Assembly (NCBI GenBank): GCA_964019055.1
Contig: OZ025221.1
Location: forward strand, 6,230,468 to 6,294,467
Source of the DNA: Anthopleura xanthogrammica
Lineage: Eukaryota > Cnidaria > Anthozoa > Actiniaria > Actiniidae
DNA: 64,000 nucleotides
Direction of reading: 5' to 3'
A program made the translations under genes and the position numbers. The notes below the pieces were generated by a model. It saw nothing but the letters and a program-made list of their open reading frames with translations. It did not search any database and was not told the origin of the DNA. This document shows, piece after piece, positions 12,299 through 24,600 of the stretch. How positions within the stretch are numbered: the first letter of the stretch is position 1; each line of letters opens with the position of its first letter.

Positions 12299-15276
12299 AT
12301 GTCGAGGAGAGGTATTCAATTCAATTTTCATTCCTTGTGATTTAGTTTTACTATTCATTTAGTCGCCTAAATGTTTGATTTTTGTGTTTTCTTTTGGCTT
12401 GAAGGAGGAGGACGAGGGAAGGTTTCACATAAAGGACGAAGGAGACACTTCACCGATGAAGAAGATCTGAAACAGGATTTAGAAAAAGCGAAAAGAGAAC
12501 AGGAATGGAGGGTAAGCTGTTGTTATTACGCTTAAACGAAAAACTTTCGGGTAGAGTTCATATTCACTCTGGGTTTTGAATATTTTGTTTATGTGGTTGT
12601 GTGGTTTTGGCTGATGCAATAGAGGATTTAAGAATTACCGTTGAAACGAAAATACCTGTTTCAAAACCAAAATTAGGGACTATGTAATTCTTATGGTAGG
12701 GGAACTTGTGAGATTTAGGTGTCATGTGGGAAAAAAGCTACACCTGGAATGGTCACGAGAATATTCGAATATAAACAAATGAAATCATGATATCTTGAAC
12801 CGGTTCCCTTGAGGTAATATATATAAGTGTTAAGCTTATATCCTTGTGTCCAAAAGTAAATTTATAATACGTGGATTATGATGACAATAAAAATGTTAGG
12901 AACAATATATTTCTTGGAATGTTGTGATGATTTATTTTCTTGTTTATTAGGAAAGAAGAGGAGAAATTCCCTCAGATGATGAAGAAGGTGGTGATAGCAA
13001 TGAAAATAGTTCTTCTGACGAGGTGAACAGTGATTTTCTGTTAACTAGATGTCACATGCCAGCAAATTTGTAGTGAACATGTGGGTCCATTATGAGGTTT
13101 AGGAAAAAACTTGGTTGAGTTGGCATTGTTTTCCATTGGGGTCCATTGTGATGGGTGCGGGGGGGGGGGGGGGGGGGGGCTGTAATCGCAAATATCGCTG
13201 GGAAAAAAAAAGAAGAAGCAAATTGCAATCGGAGGATTCGGAATAACCCTGAAAAATTGGGTACCACCCTAGTCCGCCGCCTGTGATTGTGGGACTGTTT
13301 TAGGGGACATATGTCAAAGATGGTATCTATTTCACTCCTAAAATAGTCCTACAATACATTGCAATGTCAACTAGACCCAGTTTTCCCCTCAACTATGGAA
13401 TGGCTTATACTGTAGAGCAAATATCACAGCAGACCTTGAAACTTCATGGTTCATGGCATCATTGAGTATTTGTTGAATACATTCTTCGCAATATATACAA
13501 GTTGAGCAGTAAAGTCATTTTTTGTAGAAAAACAAAATAGATTGCTAATATTTTTATGAACAGCCATCTCGTAACCTATTTTGTCTAAATATTTATGAAT
13601 ACATACAAATAACTTGTAGTTTTTGGTTTGAATTTCCAGCCACCATGCAATATTTGGTGACACTTTGGCTGTAATGTAGATTGAAGTTTTCATCCAAATA
13701 CATGTTTTTATTATGTTTTCCCCATATTTTTTCTTCAAATTTGGAACATGGACAGCTTATAAATATAATTTTTTGTTGAATATAAATTACTGAAATAAAA
13801 AATGGGGGTCACCATTGTTTTTGAGATATAGCCAGTCAAAATCGTTTTCACAGTGAGTGTGATCTTGAAAAACATGTCTGGCACACATGCACTGTCACGC
13901 AATATGTGCAGAACTGATATACACAAACAATGCCCACGAACATCCTTACTGTAAGTCCATTATTAGGGGGGAGGGAGGAGGGTGGGTCATTAAAGTTGTA
14001 AATAATTAGCATTGTAATATAATAGTAATCGTGATTATTTTTGTTGTAAGCTGGCACGTTTTGATGACATGTAATGTTTGATAATAATAATTATTATTAC
14101 TTGTTATTCATAATTCCATAGTTCTAATTTATTAATTATAATTCTTATTAGGAAGAAGAAAAAAAAAAAGGTGTTGGTGGGCTCATTGAAATTGAAAACC
14201 CAAACCGAGTAAAGCAAAAAATGAAAAAAGTAACAGATATTACTGTTGAAGAAGGGGATGGTTCCTCTGCCCAACTTTCACGCAGGGAGAGGTAAGTAAA
14301 TCCCATTTCTGTTAGTAGCAGAATTATGCAGTGGGATTTCCAAAATGGTGTGAAGAGCTGGAGTAGGGATTGTTGGTACACATGCTCACAAATGATCAGA
14401 TATACAAATACAGTGGTGCAACTCCATTACTCTATTTTGTACATAAACAACAACTAAACTGGTTTGCACATATTATAAGCTCACCAAACATTAGCTACAT
14501 TAAAAAGCTAACCTTTTCTGATGAAAAGAACACAAGACGTGGTCAGCCACTACAGACACTGGAACGATCAATCTACAAACGCTACCCTCTTAAGGACAAA
14601 TCAGAGATAAGAAAAGCCTGTTTTAACAAAACTCTCTTTAATATTGAATAAGTCTAGTACACTCAAGTAGAGTAACTCCTAAATGTTATTCATAGAATGA
14701 CGAGGAATAAATTGATTGATTGATTAAATGATCATAATTTTTCACATGATCTTGGGGGAAAAAAATTTATTTAAAAAATGGGCAATAAACTTAAATTACC
14801 TTTGGCCCTAATGGTCAATGTTTTACTTCAAATTTATAAGGTTTGTGGTCTCATTTTTCTTTCTTTCTTTTCCTTTTACAGAGAAGAAATAGCAAAGCAG
14901 CAAGAAAAGATTCGGTATCAAAAATTACATGCGCAAGGTAAAACAGATCAAGCAAAAGCAGACCTGGCTCGCCTTGCAATTATTAGGAAAGAAAGAGCAG
15001 ACGCTGCAAGGAAGAGGCAAGAGGAAAAGGAAGGTAAGTAATTGATTAGTAATTTGTTACTAAAAATAAAACAAAATGTGCCTACTGTGTATAAAGACAA
15101 CCAACAAGGTGGCTATGACATCATGTGCACTCCAAGAATTATGAACAGGAAAGAGCTAGTTTTCTGGAATTCAAAGCTCTAGAAATTGTTGAGGAATGCG
15201 TAAAATGTGCTCATCGTGTTGTCTTGTTTATTCTTCAGTGAGAGACAAGGTAGCTGCAGCTAAAGCAAGAAAATGA
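12299..15276 (+). CDS. PDAP1: 28 kDa heat- and acid-stable phosphoprotein (PDGFA-associated protein 1)
   Basis: Small charged phosphoprotein of the HASPP28 family; the mammalian protein is reported to bind PDGF-A and to be phosphorylated on serines. Six coding exons: 12299-12311, 12405-12511, 12951-13022, 14152-14291, 14882-15033 and 15239-15276, all GT-AG and phase-consistent, giving 173 residues (human 181). The first exon is only 13 coding bases. The conserved core is clear: [10 protein letters not shown], then [13 protein letters not shown], then [17 protein letters not shown], then a basic tail ending KARK. Residues about 45-65 are an acidic, serine-containing stretch. Intron 4 holds a LINE 3' stub. 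An AATAAA at 15546-15551 is a plausible polyadenylation signal. At the GGAGGAG acceptor either of two AGs could be used, shifting only one glycine. Confidence 0.95.
14370..14740 (+). mobile_element. LINE 3' end stub (reverse-transcriptase ORF C-terminus)
   Basis: An open frame ending at 14651 reads like the extreme C-terminus of a non-LTR retrotransposon [16 protein letters not shown], then [16 protein letters not shown]. This is the familiar QLxWxGHI...RGRP arrangement. A short 3' region ends in ATTGATTGATTG, a typical microsatellite tail of such elements. It is 5'-truncated, sense-oriented in PDAP1 intron 4, and presumably dead. Confidence 0.65.
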
Positions 15277-15769
15277 AAAGATTTACATAATTATTTGAAT
15301 TCCAAGATACACATACAAAAGTAGAGGATCACAAAAACATTTCCATTTTAAGTTGCACTTTGTTTAGAAGACTGTCCAATGTTGCCTTTCACAACAAACA
15401 ATTCTTGATAATGCAGTAGGTATATTAGTGTTTTTTTTCCGTTGATTGTAAATTTGTAATTGTAGTTACTAAGGACATTCTGAAAACTTTTCTGTACTTC
15501 TATTTAATAATTGTACAACACTAGTCTATGTATGCAGACTTTACTAATAAAGGACAAATTTCATGACAGTTCTCATTAAAACTAGTTTGGTGCTGTAAAT
15601 TCATCAATATTGATCTGATTAACACCAAACTTCAGAATTTTGTATAGCTCGATGTGCTCTCTTTGGCTATGTGAGTTTTGTGTTGTCATCGTCACAATTT
15701 AGGAACTCATACCCAGCCCTTTCGACTTGAAATCCGGCAATGATATGAAGACTCTGTGAATAGACCTGT

Positions 15770-16812
15770 GTAATGCCCACAAATGTAATCCTGCCCACAA
15801 ATGTAATCTCACCTACAAATAAATGTAATCCTACTTTTACCCACAAATGCAATCCACTGTAAGTACACAAAAGTAAACGACTCTAAAAGTTGTCTATAAT
15901 AATATTGAAATACGTATTTTAAAAGGCTATCCTAGTAATAAAAGTTGCATGCACAAACATTTAACACTTATTGATGGGGACCGAGGGAAACACTGTGTTT
16001 TGTGGTCCCGAGACGACGATTGAGGGACCACAAAACACACTGCTTTTCGAGTTTCCCATCAATAAGTGTTTTGTTATATACCAAGACTTGACACTTAGTG
16101 TCAAAGAACACAACAAAATTATTTAACATTAAAAACTTAGAAAAACTCTTACGTTTCCAGTGAAATCACTTCGAATCCGGTTTTGTTATTTCCTGGGAAA
16201 TAACATATTGCCAGCTGAGAGCCATTGCAAGGGAATCATCAAAACTTTTTCACGTTCCTGTGATGCCCTCTCGCCCAATCAGAGTACGAGAAAAATGGAC
16301 TTTGACACTTTGCTATTTAACAATTTGAGATATACATTTAAACTCAAAGTACTCATTATTTGCATACGAGATATTCTATTCCCTTCTAGATATTTTTCAT
16401 GTAAGAGTTGACTTATTTTTTTCTTTTACTCAATGTCGTGAGTTATAAAATTATTTCAATCAACATGTTTTTTCAAATTCTTAACACAATGAAAACCTGG
16501 AATGAGCTTCCAATCGAGGCTCATTCATTAGAAAGCTATAAGCATTTGAAAAGATTCCCTGTATCAGCCTCCATAGCGTGCACTCAAGTCCCAGAATCAA
16601 GGGCAAGGGGCCACCACATGTGTGTGCAGCCGTCGGATACAATCCACCAGAGATTGGTGGCACGCGCATACCAGAGGTTCTACTATATATCCCCCCATGT
16701 TTGTACTGATATTTGTTTCAAATAGTGGATTACAATTGTGGGTAAAAGTGTGATTACACTTGTGGGTGAGATTACAATTATTGTGGGCAGGATTACATTT
16801 GTGGGCGCTACA
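15770..16812. mobile_element. 1.04 kb element whose inverted repeats are built from tandem subrepeats
   Basis: The left terminus (15770-15858) is made of repeated CCCACAAATGTAATC units and the right terminus (about 16725-16811) of their reverse complement GATTACATTTGTGGG. The 6-bp ACCTGT flanks both ends (15764-15769 and 16813-16818). Inside lie a strong hairpin (15961-16072, ends AACACTTATTGATGGG) and a short frame reading TWNELPIEAHSLESYKHLK, which resembles the region after a LINE reverse transcriptase. No transposase was seen, so it is probably non-autonomous. Confidence 0.7.
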
Positions 16813-17023
16813 ACCTGTCCAGAATTTGCTCAGATGGTCACGAAAAAATAGCTTCAAGTCGGGTGTCTTGATAAAACAATCAAGTTCATTCTTGACTTGA
16901 AACCATTGTTTAATTGTGATCATCCAAGTGAATTCAGGAAAGGAGTATTAGAAAAAACACATTTGCTTCTACTTAGACTGTACATAAATTTTCTATTTTA
17001 TTCATTTTGGGGTTACCAACTAC

Positions 17024-17152
17024 AGACCCCTTGCACATGACGTCAAAGCCGCTCAATTTGGTTGGACAAAACAAAAGAATTCAGTTAATCTCCTGAGAAT
17101 TGGAGGCTATTATTTTGTGCTCCAAATTGAGCTACTGTACATTCCTACGGGG
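17024..17152. mobile_element. MITE, AGACCCCTTGCA family
   Basis: The ends AGACCCC and GGGGTCT pair, with inner arms CTCAATTTGG and CCAAATTGAG. Related copies: 57949-58087 (nearly whole), about 52795-52865 (part) and about 25228-25260 (end only). Confidence 0.75.
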
Positions 17153-17907
17153 TCTATCGTACATTTTTATTACTTAATTTAATTACATAGTCATGTACAT
17201 ATTTTAAATTTCCACTTTGTTTTATATTATATTATAATATGGCCTCTTATCTAACCAGTCAAAAGGATCTCACAATGGAGGCAGGTAGACTTCATTTCAG
17301 AACTTCGAAATGGAAAACATTCCAGTGTCTGGTGTCTTATTAGTATGCAGAGACAGACCATTATAATGGACTTGCTATATACATGATTAAGTTTACTGTT
17401 CATTACACAGTTCAAAATTTGTATGGGCACAAAGAAGTAGTATTCTATCTAGGCTTGTTTTCTAGCTTGGTAGTTTCATCGGAAAGGAAAGGGGGGGGGG
17501 GGGGGTGGTGGGTAGAGGGAAGTAACAGATGAAATCAAGCCTATAATACCTTAACAGAAAATTAATTCTTTAATAGGTATTTATTTTAATGGGATTTCTG
17601 TGAAATGTCTATAATATTGTTGCTCAATTTTGTGTGTGATGTACTTGACTGTGTTGAAATATTTATAACATCACTATAGTCAATACAGAACTGCACATAT
17701 AATCCCATGGCTGGTGTTGGGTCGGAATCATCAACACTCATCCTTCTCATGGTATTGATCTCATGGCACTGTACATCATGTTGGAGGTATGGTACTTGAC
17801 AACTGTATTGACAACATCACCACTGTCAGCTGATTGAACCTGAAGGTGGTGGCGTGATGAAGGAAGCACCTTTGTTTGAAACATGTTGATCTTGGTCTCA
17901 AAACTGC

Positions 17908-18618
17908 TCACTGCCAAACCTAAAAGACAAGAAATATTGTTTCTCTGTTAACTATAGCTGTCGCAATACTGGCAACAAATCTATTAATTTTGGCTGTTAT
18001 AACACAGCGTGGGACAATCACACAGAACACTGAGTTCTATATACTATGTGAAAGCCTAAAGATTGAATTAGAATTTAGAAGTTGATTTTTTCAGAGGGAG
18101 GAAAACTAGAGGGCCCATAGAAAAACCCTTGAAGCACAGGAGAACCAACAAGCAACTCTACTCACATGACATCAAGCCCAGTGGGACTCAAACCCTGGTC
18201 ACATTGGGTGAGATCAAATGATCAAACGAGCAAAGATAAAGATGACTTCTGTTCAGTCTGACCAAGAGTCTTCTTGAAGACTACTCAACTCACCAAGACA
18301 ATCACACTCAATACACTCATATTAATCCTGGGTTATAACTATTCACAAGTAGAGACCATCTCCATTTGGACAAAGAAACTTTGTTGCAATTTGCAACTTT
18401 ATAGTCTGTTAATGAGCTTTAACCCAAAGCTACAGTTGATCCTCACCTTAACAGTACTGTCTACAGCACCAGAAAATATTCTTCCTTTAGAGAGAGCTAA
18501 GGCCGCAACACTTCCTTGGTGACGGAGAAGGGTCTGAATACAGGCAAAGTTTTCAAGATTCCATACCTAGTAAGAAAAAAGGTCCCAAATATAAATCTAA
18601 ATAACTTTACTGACAATA

Positions 18619-18652
<34 letters not shown>

Positions 18653-21600
18653 CATCAATATTATCAATATCATTATTATATATATTCAAAGCATATAATT
18701 TATAAATTGAAATGCTTACTCTTAATGATCGATCATAAGAAGCACTGAAAAGCTTTGTTTGTCCTGGTGCGCTGAGAACTGCTAGAGCGTACACTGTACC
18801 CACATGACCTGCCAGGGATATCAAGGTGAGATTAAAACAGAAAAACAACAGCAGTACATCATCATCATCATCATCATCACTGTCATAGATACCATCATCG
18901 TCATCATCACCATCACCATCATCATCACCATCCCAATCATCATGATCCTCATCACCATCATTATCATCATCAAAAGACACCAGCCACAGCAGCAGCAATG
19001 ATAGAAGTATAATAACTGAGTATAAACATCATAGTAATGTGATACTGACCATTAAGTGTTTCTACTAGCTTATGTGTATTGGCATCCCAAATCTGAGCAA
19101 ATATGAACAAACATAGGTAATATTTAATAGCAATTAATATTAAAATCTGATGTCATGTCATAGTGTAGGCAGAGCATGCTTGTTCAGGCCTCTACCAAAT
19201 GTTGTCTGTGTTCATTTGCTGGGGACAAGTAACCTATTAAATAAATATAGGTTATTTACCTAAAACGTCAGTTGGGATCCTAACGGTAGGAACCATGCAA
19301 TGCCATGAAGTATCATAATGATTATACTGAATCAAAATGTCTGCTAACCTGAATGCAGTTCTCGTAGGTGCCACATATAATAAACTCCTTGGTGACAGTC
19401 AGAGAGTACACACTACCACCTGTGGTCTGTAATACTCTTACGCACTCCAGTGTGTCTAGATCCCATAGCTGTTGATATCAAGATAAATGACAACTATAGA
19501 GCAGTTTTTGTATAATTGGGACAATGGGAAGCCTTTTCAATGTTACAGTATGTTGTACAGTCTTTGTACGTGCTTGTAAGTCAGTACCACACATTTCCCC
19601 GTTGTTGCTGTTTATTACACAGTTTTCATACCTTGATGGTCTGATAGGAACCACTGTACAGGTAGTTATCACTAGCTACGAGGGCTCGCACCCAATGATT
19701 CAACCCAGTTAACTCTTTCACTAACTCCAATGTATGAAGATTCCAGACCTGTAAGAAAAAGAAAAATCACAAACAAAGATAAGCCAATGAATTTCTTGAG
19801 GAAAAAACTAGACGTGTACATTTCAAATGAATCAATAGTTTACACTAACTGAAACAATGATATTGATTCATTGTCTAGATACCTTGATCATCTTGAGTGA
19901 GCCACTGAACAAAGTGTCTCGTTTGGTAACCAACGTACAGACAGGATTCTCATGACCCTGGATGGTCTGTAGTAATTCTAGCCTTTCAATACTCCATATC
20001 TACCAGAAACACAAAATATTAAAGTTAGTAGAACTCTCTTCTCCAGCCTGCAGGGACATTGCCTGAAGCACTCTTAAAGTGTTATGGTGCAAGCAAGTTA
20101 CTGTAAGGGTCATCACTGTAGGAGTAGCTGTTATCAAAGACTGAAATAGAAATTGAGTGCACATGCTGTTATGAAGCACACAGGGATTGGCAGAACACAA
20201 GAGAAGTGCTTAGGAGAAGCATGACACATTGTGGAGTGCTGCTTAACATTTCTCAAGTGTTCTGCCAATTCCCAAGTGTATAATAACTTCACAAAGCACA
20301 GCAAGCAAGTTTTTTTAAATTTAATACTAGTAAGTTAGATAAGAATTAGAATAGCAGTTATTTAGGACATGAATGACAAAATAAGAAGCACATGCACTTG
20401 CTGTGTGCTTTCATAATAAATCAGGGTCTGCCCCCCCCCCCCCCACCCCACAGAATGACCACCTTATTTTAATGAGACAGGAAGCGTAAGTGGCCTACAT
20501 CCCCCAATTTTTGAACCAAATTTCTAGCTTTTATTTTCTTTTTGCTTCAGCGATTTTAGGGATCCCCCCCCCCCCCCAACACAAACACACTTTTTAGTTC
20601 ATTCTGCCAGCCCTAAACATGTGTTCCCACCCAATCAGGATGAGAGATTTATAACTGCTACAGTTGTTTTATAATTATTACAATAATCTAAAGCGGTAGG
20701 GTTATATCTCCACCAGGCACTCCTCTAAAGTCCCTTGGCAAGAGTGACAGAGGAAAATGGGAAAATATCTAATAAAGTACCAATAATATAGAAATAAGCT
20801 ACATTGTAATATGTTGATGTAATGGTAAATTTCTTACATTTATTGTACAGTCAGCTGAGCCACTAAAAAGCATTTTTCTGTGGAGTGTAAAAATTTCAAA
20901 TTTCAAATTCCAAACACTTAGTACTGTAGTATGTATACTCAACTTTGGAAATATGTTTAAATTTACTTACTCATGTGTCCGTAAGGCCAGCACAATACCA
21001 GTATGTCCTTCTAAGGTTTTAACACATTTATAGGTGGTTAACGTATCCCAAACCTGGAACAATAGAATAAAGAGAACAACAGACTCAGTCTTAGGAACAA
21101 TGCTAAGGGTGTTTAAAAGAATACTGTTTTGAGACAAATTGAAAGTAACATTTGCCTTGATGGTTTTATCAGAAGATCCACTGAAAAGAAGATCTCCATG
21201 AACACATAATGCCCACACTGGACCCTGAAAAACAACAAGTTTGAGAACTTTTATTATCAATGGAACACTTAGAGTGATTAAATTTCTAATACATTTTTCC
21301 CTAGAGTACGGTGAGTAATGCTTTATTTTTTGCCTCTCTTTCCTATCCCTTTCTTTCTTTTCTTATTTTCTTGTGCAGTTGTCTTCCCTTCTTCTCTCCC
21401 TTCCTTTTCTATTTTTCTCTCCTCCCCTATCATCCCTGCATTTTCTTAACAATCTGATTAAGGAGTCAGAGCCAAAAGGGTCATAGCATAGTTCCCACTT
21501 ACCGTATGCCCCACAAATGTTCCTTTGCATTTAAATAAGGGTTGAATATCAAATGCTGAAAAGATTAAAAAGGTGACAAATTATGAAAGGAAAGGAATCA

Positions 21601-24600
21601 TTAAAAGGTTAACTCTCGTGCAATCACAGGACAGTATTATTATAGAACTAACTTTACATAATTCTGCAGCCTAGCCTACTCCAGGCATCTGGTGTTTTCA
21701 TTTCAATTATCATAATCAAACTATGACAAACCGAGTTCATTCTGACTGCAAGTTAGTGATAAAGAAATCCCAAGGCATGTGAAAATGGCTGTCGAGTCTA
21801 AGGAATTTCTCACAGCCATTTTTACATGGGAATTTCTGTATTGCTGGCAATCAGAATGAACCTCGGCCCATCATAGTTTAATCAACAAAAGCCATAACTC
21901 CAAAAGCCTGGAGCCGGCTAGGTCACAGAATTATGAAAAATGCTGTAATAGTTTATGTCAGATGGGCAACACCACGAATTAGATGTTAATTATGCTTGGA
22001 TGGAGGGAATCAAGGATTACTTATTAAAAACAAAGCTTCTTACTTCCAACTCCCCATAGCCTTGCTTCTACACTTGACAAGTTGCTCTAAAACAAAAATT
22101 ATCATTTAAGGACATTCACAAGCAAATGCATTTTCCATGTTTTTTCTTCTTCAAACTTCACATGATGAAATAAGATCATCATCATAGTAGAAAAATGGGG
22201 GTCACCGTTCTCAATGAGGAGTGAGATGATATCAAAGTACAGCCTTTTTATTATTGAAAATCCCTTGCACGCAATTCTTCGATTTCGCATTCCATCATCG
22301 CAGCCTCGTGGTGGAGCATTGGTGCCATTTAACAAAAGATTTCTCATTAGCATCTATTGTTAACGGCACCAAAATGGTCGCCATGTTTTTGTCTTTTAAC
22401 TATCTTGGGAATGCTTGCAACCCATCAATACATACAAATAGAGCATTAATTTTTTTTTGTAGAAAAACTTAATGGATTGCTAAACGTTTTTTGAAACTGA
22501 ATTCCCAGCCACCATGCACCATTCGGTGAAGCTGTAGTGTAGATTGAAGTTTCCATCCAATTAGTATATGTGTTTTATTGGGAAAAATAGGTCAAGCGTG
22601 CACGCTGTCAAGCCATGTGTGCAGAAAAGATACGTCCAAAAACTAATTATACATTATAAATAGAATAGGCTCTTTTAAAGACTAAACAGAATGAAAAAGG
22701 CTTACTTCTAAGGTAGCAATGCTTTGCCTGGACTCGGACAGATCTGATGACAGTTTGGTTTGGCTTTCATCAAGCAAATCTGCAAAACATTGAACAATGG
22801 ATACATATTACAGACCACATTTAGCCACACTGTTGAATAGTTATGTACTCACAGATAAAATTTATCTAACTTAGATAACTATTTAGGTGTTGTCACCTAA
22901 CATAGTAAATGTGCACTAATGTAACAGCCATGCAAATCCGGCTAATTACTTTTAGCAAATTTTAAGAATGTAATATGAAGAGACAATTGATTGTATCATA
23001 CTCCCCCTCCCCTGATTTTCAGACAATTGGCACATGAATTTTCAATTTATGACAACAGCCAAAATAGTGAATGACTTATTTAGGTGACAACAATTATTTA
23101 TTCAACAGTTTGACTAAATGCAGCCACTCCAAAAGGTAAAACTATTACAAGTTATTCATAATTATGACATGATACTAGGATAATTCATGATTGTGCCATT
23201 TTCCAATGAATCAAATGGTTCAAAAAAACTTGATTCACTTAATTAGCTATTAAATAACTAATTGAGTATGTTTCTTTTAATGGATTATATTGCAAAAGAT
23301 TTCTAACTTGCAGCTGAGGCTGTTGATCATATTTACCTATCCTAATATCCACAGTCTTTTCCATACGATCTACCCTCTCTACCATCTTTAGAATCATATT
23401 CTTGAGCATGCCAATTTCCTGTGTAAGGCAGTTAGACACAAAATCATTTTAAGCACAGATTCCAACTAGTATATGATTGTATATTCATCGGTACTGCTTG
23501 GTTGCTACTTCGTTGCTACAACTTGCTCGAATAGGCATGCAAGTACACAGTAATAAACAGTTTTGAAATTCATCATTGATATTTCATCACCATCATCACC
23601 ACCGGCACCTCTACCATCATTCTCATCTTCTCATCATCATCATCATCAGCGGCATTATCATCATCACCTCCATCACCATCATCATGCATGTCACTAACCC
23701 CACCAGTGCCAACATCAGCAACTTCATCAGGAGCAGCAGCATCAGGAGCATCATTATCAATGATCATCATTGATCACCTATTATTATCACCATCATCATA
23801 ATCATCACTACCACCACCACCAACAACAACAACATCAAAAGCAGCAGCATCCCAATCACTATTACTATCACCAGCTATAGATTCTACCTCACAATCATTA
23901 TCATCAACCTCACCAAAAATCATGACCTCATCCTCACCACCACTGTCATCAGCAGGCAACATAAGCATCAACATCATTGTGATAGTCATAATTTTTGGGC
24001 TTAAAGTCAGACCTGGTCTTTTTCCTTTAGTGATGATCTTAATTCTCCCAATTTATTGTCTGTGTGAACTAAAAACTCCTGTAAATAAAACAGACATACG
24101 AACAACCATGTTATTGCTTACTATCAATAGACGCCATTTTCTCCATTTTCACTGGCTTGGAGAATGTTGGAGGTTGTGTGTGTATCTTGTTTTCTGGTTT
24201 CATGTTGTACAAATAGTCAGAATCTTTTGAGGAGTAATTTTGATGTGATTTGATTTAAGAATCGCTAGTTGCCCCCCAGTCAACCATTGTTTGCCCCCCA
24301 GTCAAATCCAGAAAAGTCACATGATTGATAGTAAGCAATTATAATTAGTGTTGCATAATTCAGAGAGAATGTTTACTGTGTCAAGCATGTTCTACACTTA
24401 CTTTGACACCTTCAAATTTGCATGATTTCAGATGAAGTGAAACTTGTTCATGGTTGTCTTCATACATACAGCTGTACAGATCAGAAGAAAAACAATTGTC
24501 ATGAATAAAGTAATTATTATTATTATTATTGGTATCCGATCAACTCCCCCACGAACCAACTTGCCAATCAAACTCACCAGGCATAAAATTATTTGTTATA

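Larger units (their letters stand above)
15277..17907. other. intergenic region between convergent PDAP1 and TRAF7
   Basis: Holds the PDAP1 3' end (AATAAA at 15546), a roughly 1 kb inverted-repeat element at 15770-16812, a decayed MITE around it, another MITE at 17024-17152, a poly-G run at about 17491-17506, and the TRAF7 3' end with a minus-strand AATAAA at 17580-17585, about 320 bp after the stop. No gene was recognised. Confidence 0.6.

Noticed and set aside
16408..16725. 105-residue frame as a gene
   Set aside because: Lies inside the 1 kb inverted-repeat element; the only resemblance is a short LINE-like TWNELP segment.
23573..23989. Asp-rich and Ile-rich frames
   Set aside because: Artefacts of the CAT/CAC microsatellite within a TRAF7 intron.
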